Assembly (NCBI GenBank): GCA_964493075.1
Contig: CAZBNU010000139.1
Location: 1-10,665, forward strand
DNA length: 10,665 bases
DNA from: SLFT01 sp964493075
GTDB taxonomy: Bacteria > Hydrogenedentota > Hydrogenedentia > Hydrogenedentales > CAITNO01
Reading direction: 5' to 3'
The notes under the pieces were generated by a model, which saw nothing but the letters and a program-made list of their open reading frames with translations, had not been told where the DNA came from and did no database searches. Position numbers and translations under genes: made by a program. How positions within the stretch are numbered: the first letter of the stretch is position 1; the number at the start of each line of letters is the position of its first letter. Shown piece by piece: positions 1 through 5,450 of this stretch.

Positions 1-1
1 G

Positions 2-451
2 GGAGCATCTCCACAATGGCCTTCAGGCTGTCTATCAGCGTATAACCCCAGATGGCCGCGGTTCCATGCCTGGGCAGGGGCAAATCTGCCGGAGTACATG
101 GTCTGGAACGGCCAGTTTCGGGATTCCTGGCAAATTGCCGCCTACCTCTCCGCTGCGTTTACGGTGGGTATTATGGTGAGCCTGCTGACAAAACGGGTGC
201 AACAACCGAAACTTGACCGGCTTTATGAATGTCTACGCACCCCCATCCAGCCGGATGAAGTTCACAACGCGATTCCCTTCACGTTGCCACAAGGCACTGT
301 CGCTCCGGCACCGCGCAAAATCATCCCACACCCAGATTTTGAGATTCCGGTGCCGACGCGCATGTCGCTGTTCGGATTTCTCTTCTTATGGATGTGGGTA
401 GGCGCACTCATCGGGTTTGTGTATTGGATGGCGGGCTGGGGCGCCCCTTAA
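2..451 (+). CDS. Na+/solute symporter (SSS family), C-terminal part, truncated by window edge
   Basis: The frame is open from the first bases of the window to a TAA at 449-451, giving 149 codons; the true start lies outside. It holds two hydrophobic helices, one near window residues 43-61 (IAAYLSAAFTVGIMVSLLT) and one at the extreme C-terminus (FGFLFLWMWVGALIGFVYWM). Between them is a soluble loop with KLDRLYECLRTPI, PFTLPQGT and HPDFEIPVPTRMS. As I recall the family, this loop between the last two helices, with the K-L-D-R-(F/L)-Y...RTP pattern, is typical of sodium:solute symporters of Planctomycetes-like bacteria. The protein would sit in the inner membrane and import a small solute with Na+; the substrate cannot be told from this end. 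An ATG at 98 is in frame but lies inside the conserved part, so it is not the start. The first ~30 residues are unremarkable, and a frameshift there cannot be ruled out. Confidence 0.72.
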   Translation, partial: GASPQWPSGCLSAYNPRWPRFHAWAGANLPEYMVWNGQFRDSWQIAAYLSAAFTVGIMVSLLTKRVQQPKLDRLYECLRTPIQPDEVHNAIPFTLPQGTVAPAPRKIIPHPDFEIPVPTRMSLFGFLFLWMWVGALIGFVYWMAGWGAP

Positions 452-486
452 CGCACTGTTCTTCACTCACTGAACAAACAAAACAA

Positions 487-513
487 ACCGGCCTTTTACA
501 CAAAAAGGCCGGT
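487..513. terminator. Bidirectional hairpin terminator between convergent genes
   Basis: An 11-bp perfect stem (ACCGGCCTTTT / AAAAGGCCGGT) closes a 5-base loop. It sits 35 bp after the symporter stop and 23 bp after the stop of the last tiny gene, which comes from the other side. Read on the minus strand the stem is followed by a T-rich run (TTGTTTTGTTTGTT), so it should work best for the minus-strand array. On the plus strand the tail is weaker. Confidence 0.82.
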
Positions 514-536
514 CGTTATGTTTGTGTCTGATGCGA

Positions 537-656
537 TTATATGCGGTACTCGTTTTTCTTGCCGAAACGAAAATCGTACCATGCACGCCAGATGGCGTTC
601 AGGAAATCGGTAAAGGCGTCCGCACGCGTCGCTGAAATCTTACGAATATGCTTCAT
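537..656 (-). CDS. Tiny protein of the MK(H/R)I array, member 4 (39 aa)
   Basis: ATG at 656, TAA at 537-539. A Shine-Dalgarno GGAG (664-667) lies 7 bases before the start, and a promoter-like sequence sits 40-70 bases upstream. The product starts MKHIRKISATRADAF and continues into an aromatic, amphipathic stretch (FLNAIWRAWYDFRF), ending in a basic tail. It has no signal peptide and no cysteine. Its first 8 residues match the other three tiny proteins of this array (MKHI...S), and its ribosome-binding region (TGGAGA..AACCATGAA.CATAT) closely matches that of member 2, which points to duplication. It is the last gene before the terminator at 487-513. I know no family for it; a small membrane-associated protein or a peptide precursor are guesses. 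Strong ribosome-binding site and shared N-terminus are the evidence that it is real. Confidence 0.6.
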   Translation of the reverse strand: MKHIRKISATRADAFTDFLNAIWRAWYDFRFGKKNEYRI

Positions 657-697
657 GGTTTCTCTCCATCCTTATTGCAAACCTAACACCCTACAAG

Positions 698-726
698 TAT
701 ATACCACATCTGGCATGCAGATTCAA
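698..726 (-). promoter_or_regulatory. Sigma70-like promoter inside the tiny-gene array
   Basis: On the minus strand a TTGAAT (721-726) is separated by exactly 17 bases from TATATA (698-703). It lies in the 77-bp gap between members 3 and 4 and would start a transcript about 35 bases before the member 4 ATG. This suggests member 4 can be expressed apart from members 1-3. Confidence 0.5.
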
Positions 727-733
727 GAAAATT

Positions 734-916
734 TTACGTTTCCGCTTCCCCTTCGCCTTCAGTAGTAGGATCTGACGGTACGGGGTTCTGGGGATTCTTA
801 TTGGTGAACAGCGGCACAGCAGCCTCAAGCATATTGACGATGAAAGTGATCTTAACTTCCGGCGCAACGGTAGCGCCATGCTCGGGTAACTTGCTGACAG
901 GTTGGATTCTTTTCAT
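734..916 (-). CDS. Tiny protein of the MK(H/R)I array, member 3 (60 aa)
   Basis: I chose the ATG at 916 because AAGGAG (922-927) lies 5 bases before it; a longer reading from GTG 952 adds 12 residues with no ribosome-binding site and would overlap the end of member 2. The product begins MKRIQPVSKLPEHGATV, has a moderately hydrophobic middle (ITFIVNMLEAAVPLF, about residues 23-37) and a proline-rich acidic tail (TTEGEGEAET). It follows member 2 by only 35 bases and so is probably co-transcribed with it. The opening MK.I...S..P fits members 1, 2 and 4. No known family is recognised. The hydrophobic stretch is too short and weak for a confident membrane helix. Confidence 0.6.
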   Translation of the reverse strand: MKRIQPVSKLPEHGATVAPEVKITFIVNMLEAAVPLFTNKNPQNPVPSDPTTEGEGEAET

Positions 917-951
917 TGTTGCTCCTTCGCGCATGTTTTTACACACACGCA

Positions 952-1152
952 CTACAGTTGTCCTTCCACCTCATCGCTTATTCCGTCGCTGGCCTTCACC
1001 AAAATAAAGGGCTGGATCAACGGCACAAATACGTCGGCAAAAAAGGCCAGCACAAAGCAATAGCGTGCCTGTAAATCGCCTGTGATATTGGTGCAGAGGC
1101 CTTCGCCCTGTGCGCGAACAGGAATGTCACTCATCACTCTTATATGTTTCAT
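952..1152 (-). CDS. Tiny protein of the MK(H/R)I array, member 2 (66 aa, predicted membrane helix)
   Basis: ATG at 1152 with GGAG (1160-1163) 7 bases upstream; TAG at 952-954. The product opens MKHIRVMSDIPVRAQGEG, then a hydrophobic segment at about residues 31-52 (YCFVLAFFADVFVPLIQPFI) long enough to span or insert into a membrane, then an acidic tail (SDGISDEVEGQL). The same frame stays open upstream to a GTG at 1518, but that extension overlaps member 1 in another frame and reads like non-coding sequence, so the internal ATG with its ribosome-binding site is preferred. The 125 bp upstream hold no clear promoter. Function is unknown; the architecture (basic conserved head, hydrophobic middle, acidic tail) matches members 1 and 3. 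Confidence 0.6.
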   Translation of the reverse strand: MKHIRVMSDIPVRAQGEGLCTNITGDLQARYCFVLAFFADVFVPLIQPFILVKASDGISDEVEGQL

Positions 1153-1277
1153 GGTTATTCTCCAATCGGCCTTATGCCAGCCAGACTGCATGATCAAAAC
1201 GGCAATGACACTTCTCTTACTATATCTACACTCCTGCAAAAGTTCCTGCGAATACGGCAGCTTTCCATTTAGAACGC

Positions 1278-1433
1278 CTACCGACTCTTTTCGGTTTCTT
1301 CTTGCGCAGGGGTTTTGTCCACAAACATCATTGCCAGAATTCCAAGTATCTGGCCTGCAACCAAAAGGTACTGACCTATGCCAATTGCTTGGGCTTTTCC
1401 CGGTGTACAAGATATAATGCTTATGTGTTTCAT
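1278..1433 (-). CDS. Tiny protein of the MK(H/R)I array, member 1 (51 aa, predicted membrane helix)
   Basis: ATG at 1433 with GGGAG (1441-1445) 7 bases upstream, TAG at 1278-1280. The product opens MKHISIISCTPGKAQAIG and carries one clear hydrophobic helix at about residues 22-38 (YLLVAGQILGILAMMFV), followed by a charged tail (TPAQEETEKSR). It is the first of four small genes on this strand and lies 121 bp downstream of the pseudopilin-like gene. A TATACA about 20 bases upstream of the start (around 1457-1462) could be a -10 box, but no -35 is evident. No known family is recognised. The single helix, ribosome-binding site and shared N-terminus with the next three genes support it as a real small membrane protein. 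Confidence 0.6.
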   Translation of the reverse strand: MKHISIISCTPGKAQAIGIGQYLLVAGQILGILAMMFVDKTPAQEETEKSR

Positions 1434-1554
1434 TTGGAAACTCCCGACTTATCTGTATACTTCTGTAACTTACACAACATGGTATCATGCCACCCTGTTT
1501 GACCGCAAACAACGTCACTATAAAGTACAGCGTAATAAGAATCTTGTTACAGTG

Positions 1555-2526
1555 CTACGAGCCGATCAGCTGCTTGGCGCCTTGCAATGCCATAACGCAG
1601 TATCCCACGCCACTGTTCACAGGACCGGGACCAAACTGCTCGTATCGCTGAAATTCCACATGACCGTCCATGTACAGAATGTTCGATCCACCCGGAATAT
1701 GATTGAAGAGTGTAGGGGTTACGCCAATCATATCGCCCATGACCCATATCGTACTCTGTGCCATGGCGCTGGCGCCGGGGTTGTTGATGTCGGTAATCAT
1801 AAAGCGTTCAACACCCTCGCGTAACCGGTATACTTTGTTGCCCATGCCATTACCGAGATTTTCTTCCGCCGTGCCTATAGTCAAATCTTTATCGGCGAAA
1901 CTATCGTCCCCCTCAAAAAGAAATTTATTAAAAATAAAAAGGATGCTTTCTACAACCTGTGCTGGTCCATCGGCGTCAATACCGGACATACCGGGGATAA
2001 AGGCTATTGATCCCATATCATAGGGTGGATCATCACTGTTCGCCTTATCAAACACCCAACCTAGGTATAAATAACTAGCATCGGCGAGATTTAGGCCGCG
2101 ATTATGCTCATAACAGGGGAGATGAATGTCAGGCTGTCCAGTAATAGGATTGTTAATATCATCGGCGCTTTCTTCGGCATCGGAGGGGCAAATCAGAATT
2201 TTCGCGTCCGTAAGATATTCTGGATATACGGAAGAAATATACATACCAGCAGCCACAATGCCATTAGAACCGCTCGGCGGCATCCCGGCGACATCGCAAT
2301 ACAGGGTGTCCAAGGCCCTCAAGCTCACCTGCGGAAATTTACTGCCAGGCGATTCACCGGCATACATCTTAAAAATCAATCCCCACTGTTTCAGGTTATT
2401 CTGGCAACTGGAGCGACGCGCCGCTTCACGGGCACGGGCAAGCGCTGGCAACAGGATCGCCGCTAATATGCCAATAATCGCAATAACGACCAAGAGTTCA
2501 ATAAGTGTAAAGCCTTGTTTTTTCAT
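1555..2526 (-). CDS. Type II secretion-like pseudopilin with C-terminal H-X-DG motif
   Basis: This 323-residue protein starts at ATG 2526 with AAAGGAGA five to six bases upstream. Residues 1-35 form a class III prepilin signal: basic MKKQG, cleavage before Phe6, the conserved Glu10, and a hydrophobic helix to about residue 30, then ARAREAARRSSCQNN. A prepilin peptidase would cut after Gly5. The middle has a conserved-looking LICPSD (residues 111-116), and the C-terminus has NHIPGGSNILYMDGHVEF (275-292), an H-x10-DG version of the prepilin-associated H-X9-DG domain. It is a full-length paralogue of the gene at the right edge. Such proteins are abundant in Planctomycetes-like bacteria; they probably assemble or are exported through a pilus-like system in the envelope, but their role is not established. 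No core secretion genes lie nearby. Confidence 0.9.
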   Translation of the reverse strand: MKKQGFTLIELLVVIAIIGILAAILLPALARAREAARRSSCQNNLKQWGLIFKMYAGESPGSKFPQVSLRALDTLYCDVAGMPPSGSNGIVAAGMYISSVYPEYLTDAKILICPSDAEESADDINNPITGQPDIHLPCYEHNRGLNLADASYLYLGWVFDKANSDDPPYDMGSIAFIPGMSGIDADGPAQVVESILFIFNKFLFEGDDSFADKDLTIGTAEENLGNGMGNKVYRLREGVERFMITDINNPGASAMAQSTIWVMGDMIGVTPTLFNHIPGGSNILYMDGHVEFQRYEQFGPGPVNSGVGYCVMALQGAKQLIGS

Positions 2527-2545
2527 GGGGCATCTCCTTTATGGT

Positions 2546-2575
2546 AATTATAGTATATTCCAGAATATATATAAA
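2546..2575 (-). promoter_or_regulatory. Promoter of the first pseudopilin-like gene, with a palindrome filling its spacer
   Basis: Read on the minus strand: TTTATA (2570-2575) as -35, 17 bases, then a perfect TATAAT (2547-2552), which ends 20 bases before the ATG. The spacer is occupied by the inverted repeat TATATTC-CA-GAATATA (2554-2569). The core CTGGAATATNNTATAATT also precedes the second pseudopilin gene. Confidence 0.65.
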
Positions 2576-2681
2576 ATCAAATAATTTTAGGGGCAACCGT
2601 TGTAATTGCCACTGTTTTTTCCACAGGCGTTCATAAGTATACTGAAATTACGGTAAAGATGTCGAATAAAAATGCCTTTTC

Positions 2682-3914
2682 TCAGGAATCCATGAGCAGT
2701 TCCCGAATTTCCTGACAGACACGGTCGGCGGAAATGTTCGTGAGACACCGATTATCCCTGCACGGTGACAGGCGGTAGTTCATGGGGGAATAGCAAGGAC
2801 TGCACGCCAATCCAAGGTAGAGAACGCGCAGCCTGTCGGACAAAGGACTATAGAGAAGAGGCGTTTCCGGTCCAAAAAAAACCACGCCGGCAATATCGGT
2901 AAGGGCGGCGAAATGCGCCGGGCCACTGTCTGAACTGACCAGTACATCGCACCGCGTCATCAACGCCACCAGGGTACGCAAGGTCAACCTGCCTGCCAGA
3001 CTGAAGGCCCGATCCGGATCAATTGCTGCCGCCATGGATTCGCACAGCTGTTGTTCATGGTCGAGCCCGACCACCAACAGACGGCCATCCGGATAGATTT
3101 CCAACAGTTTTCTACCCAACTCCACGTAACATTCATCGGGCCATTTACGGGCTGGCAATTCGTCGAGACATTTGGGATTGAAAAGGAAAATGGGCCCGGG
3201 TTTTTCGTTTGGACTTTTGCCTGCAATAACCGGGGCCAGCAGTGCGTCCACCGTTGCAAGGGTCTCGCTGTCAGGAACAAAACGCGGCAGTGAACAAGGA
3301 ACTGGCAGGGGGGCTTCCTTCAACAGGGGCGCATCAACCGGTTTTGCAAACGCCGCCCGCAAAAATACATCAAAGGCCTGGGCTGTGTGCAGGTAGGGAT
3401 TGTATTGCACCCGGTGGGTGACGAGGTTGCCGCGATAGGGCCCTTCCATATTAAAGCGATGCAGGCCGACACGTCGCCGCGCACCACTGAACCAGGCAAT
3501 GATAATGGAAATCCGCGCAAAAATCTCCAGGTCAACCGCCGTGTCAATCTTCAATCGCCACATACGCATGAAAGCGGCAATCATGTCTATGCCAAAAACC
3601 AGCAAACTTTCATCCCGTGCAGTAATCACATTTTCCGACGGAATGATCCCCAGGATGTCCACGATTTCCCTATTTTTTTGAAACACGAAGATGAATACAT
3701 TTTCACTGCCAACCTTTTCAACGGCATGTTTTATGGCGCCATAGGCAAGAACAAGGGCGCCCTGCTCGACGGGCTTGATGAACAGGATGCGTTTTACAGG
3801 CGGCAATTCCCCGCAACCACGAAGTGCGCAACGCAGTTTCTCAAGCAGTGTGAGAACAAAGCAGATAAGGATACCTGCCCACCGGTCCACAAAACGTTCC
3901 AGCCAGTTGTTCAA
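2682..3914 (-). CDS. Glycosyltransferase family 9 (heptosyltransferase-like)
   Basis: 410 residues. The N-terminal Rossmann half begins at KRILFIKPVEQGALVL (41-56), where GT9 enzymes have their first strand and glycine loop. The donor-binding half begins near PIFLFNPK (241-248) and includes LVSSDSGPAHFAAL (325-338), the family hallmark, followed by FFGPETP (346-352) and a Cys-rich tail CSPC...SPCRDNRCL (371-391) common in GT9 proteins outside the Proteobacteria. Family members transfer heptose or related sugars onto lipopolysaccharide core or other glycans at the cytoplasmic face of the inner membrane; the actual sugar is unknown. The start is a TTG at 3914 with AAGGAG (3925-3930) 10 bases upstream; that site overlaps the stop codon of the epimerase gene, so the two are probably translationally coupled. 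The first ~38 residues include a hydrophobic stretch that may anchor it. There is no clear terminator after it. Confidence 0.9.
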   Translation of the reverse strand: MNNWLERFVDRWAGILICFVLTLLEKLRCALRGCGELPPVKRILFIKPVEQGALVLAYGAIKHAVEKVGSENVFIFVFQKNREIVDILGIIPSENVITARDESLLVFGIDMIAAFMRMWRLKIDTAVDLEIFARISIIIAWFSGARRRVGLHRFNMEGPYRGNLVTHRVQYNPYLHTAQAFDVFLRAAFAKPVDAPLLKEAPLPVPCSLPRFVPDSETLATVDALLAPVIAGKSPNEKPGPIFLFNPKCLDELPARKWPDECYVELGRKLLEIYPDGRLLVVGLDHEQQLCESMAAAIDPDRAFSLAGRLTLRTLVALMTRCDVLVSSDSGPAHFAALTDIAGVVFFGPETPLLYSPLSDRLRVLYLGLACSPCYSPMNYRLSPCRDNRCLTNISADRVCQEIRELLMDS

Positions 3915-3928
3915 GCGAATAGAGCTCC

Positions 3929-4903
3929 TTAATAAATCCGGTCTTCCTGTTTCATTATCTGTTTGAAGACTTCGATGTTGTAATAGGCAGATTGCGACAA
4001 GTCGCCATATTCCTGGCGGTGCGCCCAGAGGGAACTTACCATTTCGGCCACCCCGTATACAGGGGCAAAACCAAGCCGTTCTTTCGCCCGGGTGCAGTCC
4101 ACCTTATAGTTGCGAAAATCCTGCTGATCTCTGGTCTCTATCTTCACTGTGGCGCCTGTTTCCTTTTCCACAGCGTCCCGCACCAGTGCGGCCACCTGCC
4201 CCACCGTAAAATTATCGAAGGCGACATTGAATGCACCACTTACTTGCGGACCCGCCTGCACCGCCAGTAAAAACGCCTGCGCCGTATCGCGCACATCCAG
4301 CAGGGGCCGCCAGATGTCTGCATTGTTGACGGTGATCTTGCCGTCCGTAACAGCGGTCTTGAACATGGTGTTGACAATCAAATCAAAACGCATGCGCGGA
4401 CTGTGTCCGTTCACAGTTCCCTGACGCAGTGCAATGACGGAGAAGTCCTCTTCCTGCTGCTGCAACACCCCACGCTCGCCCACCAGTTTGGAGATGCCGT
4501 AGGGATACGCACAGGACAAGGGGGCATCCTCATCATACAGCCTGTTGACGGTGTACCCGTAAATGGAACAGGAGGACGCATAGATAAAGCGTTTTACACC
4601 CGCCTTCCGTGCACGGTACGCCAGGTAAGGCGGCAGGGCGCCGTTCTGCACAAAATTCATGGCAGGGTTGTATTCGGCCATGGGATCATTGCTTAACCCG
4701 GCAAGAAAAATGATCTGGTCATATTCGCAGAGGTCTGCCTCCTCAAGGGTGAACAAATCCAGTGTTTTCGCGCTTATGGCATCGGGCAAATGATTTCCAA
4801 ACCACATCAGGTCAACCACGTCTACCTGGTATCCCTGCTGTTTTAACAGGGGAACCAGCACCGACCCGATATAGCCTGCGCCGCCCGCAACAAGTATTTT
4901 CAT
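3929..4903 (-). CDS. NAD-dependent sugar-nucleotide epimerase/dehydratase (extended SDR)
   Basis: 324 residues from ATG 4903, which has GGAG (4912-4915) 8 bases upstream; a GTG at 4912 would add three residues but overlaps that site. The N-terminus MKILVAGGAGYIGS carries the GxxGxxG NAD-binding motif (residues 7-13). The catalytic set is visible: YASSCSIYG (108-116) with the serine, and Tyr135-x3-Lys139 in YPYGISK. SPRMRFDLIVNTM (168-180) and the RPLLDVRD segment (199-206) are typical of extended SDR enzymes that act on nucleotide sugars, such as 4-epimerases and 4,6-dehydratases. It would act in the cytoplasm and feed an activated sugar to the downstream GT9 gene, 14 bp away. The exact reaction cannot be assigned. 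A ~137 bp leader that is repeated beyond the assembly gap lies directly upstream. Confidence 0.9.
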   Translation of the reverse strand: MKILVAGGAGYIGSVLVPLLKQQGYQVDVVDLMWFGNHLPDAISAKTLDLFTLEEADLCEYDQIIFLAGLSNDPMAEYNPAMNFVQNGALPPYLAYRARKAGVKRFIYASSCSIYGYTVNRLYDEDAPLSCAYPYGISKLVGERGVLQQQEEDFSVIALRQGTVNGHSPRMRFDLIVNTMFKTAVTDGKITVNNADIWRPLLDVRDTAQAFLLAVQAGPQVSGAFNVAFDNFTVGQVAALVRDAVEKETGATVKIETRDQQDFRNYKVDCTRAKERLGFAPVYGVAEMVSSLWAHRQEYGDLSQSAYYNIEVFKQIMKQEDRIY

Positions 4904-5037
4904 AGAGTACACTCCGGAACGGCTGCCGCTACAGGACTGGAATCATAGGCTGGTGTTGCCATTCACAGTCTGAAAGGCTGCCGGACTTATTTTGAACCAT
5001 GCCCCCTATGCAGACGTAATGTCATTGTCTTTACAAC
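4901..5037 (-). repeat. Leader repeat, copy 1 (abuts the epimerase start)
   Basis: This stretch matches 5067-5203 at roughly 78% identity by eye, with one single-base indel. Conserved blocks include AACGGCTGCCGCTA, TTTTGAACCATGCCCCC and CATTGTCTTTA. On the minus strand it ends at the epimerase ATG and supplies its GGAG ribosome-binding site. Unlike copy 2 it has no good TATAAT at its far end. Confidence 0.8.
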
Positions 5038-5056
5038 ATATCTCTCCCTAATATTA

Positions 5057-5066
5057 NNNNNNNNNN
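5057..5066. other. Assembly gap (10 N)
   Basis: Ten N bases mark a scaffold join of unknown real length. The gap lies between two diverged copies of the same leader, which is where an assembler would break if a paralogous gene followed each leader. Confidence 0.95.
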
Positions 5067-5203
5067 CATATAATGTACTCCAGAACGGCTGCCGCTATAG
5101 GATTGGAATTACAGGCGGGTATTGCCATCTCCAGTCTGGGAGCACGCCGGACTTTATTTTGAACCATGCCCCCAGCGCAAACGTGCCGCCATTGTCTTTA
5201 TTA
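5067..5203 (-). repeat. Leader repeat, copy 2 (ends in an ATG at the assembly gap)
   Basis: Homologous to 4901-5037 along its full length. On the minus strand it ends GGAG-8 bases-ATG (start codon at 5067-5069), the same spacing as in front of the epimerase, and the reading then enters the N gap. This suggests a gene missing from the assembly. Its upstream end overlaps a perfect TATAAT. Confidence 0.8.
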
Positions 5204-5243
5204 TAGCGTTGCATGCGCTTACTTTCTGCTCATATTATGCAAC
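5200..5243 (-). promoter_or_regulatory. Promoter -10 with flanking inverted repeat, driving leader copy 2
   Basis: A perfect TATAAT (minus strand, 5200-5205) has no good -35 at the expected place (CAGAAA around 5223-5228). A 7-bp inverted repeat, GTTGCAT (5208-5214) and ATGCAAC (5237-5243), has one arm in the spacer and the other just upstream of the -35 position. This is the usual layout of a regulator site. No regulator gene is seen in the window. Confidence 0.45.
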
Positions 5244-5282
5244 AAAAAAGAGGGCAAAAGCATTGATCTGTCGTAATACGCT

Positions 5283-5431
5283 ATTGTAGGCTGGGTGAAG
5301 CGAATGCGGAACCCACCTTTTTATCGTGTATCACAAAAGGTGGGTTCCGCATTCGCTTCACCCAGCCTACAATTACAACCCAGATACAAAGGTGGGTTCC
5401 GCATTCGCTTCACCCAGCCTACAATTACAAC
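5283..5431. repeat. REP-like palindromic repeat cluster (three units)
   Basis: Unit A (5283-5321) and unit B (5335-5373) form a perfect 39-bp inverted repeat around a 13-base loop. Unit C (5388-5431) repeats unit B (5336-5379) exactly over 44 bases in direct orientation, at a 52-base period. Each unit is itself an imperfect palindrome, with TGGGT and ACCCA ends. Similar GTAGGCTGGGT...ACCCACC palindromes are scattered in the intergenic regions of many bacteria and are spread by REP-associated transposases. The cluster starts 20 bp beyond the stop of the AsmA-like gene, where the hairpin could also stop transcription or protect the mRNA end. Confidence 0.88.
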
Positions 5432-5450
5432 TCGGTTCCCACCGTATTTC

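Noticed and set aside
1493..1512. TGTTTG-CGGT-CAAACA hairpin after the pseudopilin gene as a terminator
   Set aside because: The stem is 6 bp and no T-run follows on either strand.
952..1518. A 188-codon minus-strand frame starting at GTG 1518
   Set aside because: Its first 122 codons overlap array member 1 in another frame and look non-coding; the ATG at 1152 inside it has a good ribosome-binding site, so only that part is kept.
3387..3932. A 181-codon plus-strand frame antisense to the GT9 gene
   Set aside because: The opposite strand carries clear GT9 motifs; this is a shadow frame with no ribosome-binding site.
4928..5000. Possible leader peptide (MVQNK...) in the duplicated leader
   Set aside because: Copy 1 gives 23 codons, but a one-base indel puts copy 2 in a different frame, so the peptide is not conserved between the copies.
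4943..5160. Conserved RNA hairpin around the CAGACTG block of the duplicated leader
   Set aside because: A small stem can be drawn in each copy, but the pairing registers differ, so there is no compensatory support for a shared structure.
5283..5431. CRISPR array
   Set aside because: Only three units, one of them inverted, with spacers of 8-14 bases; this is a palindromic REP-like cluster.
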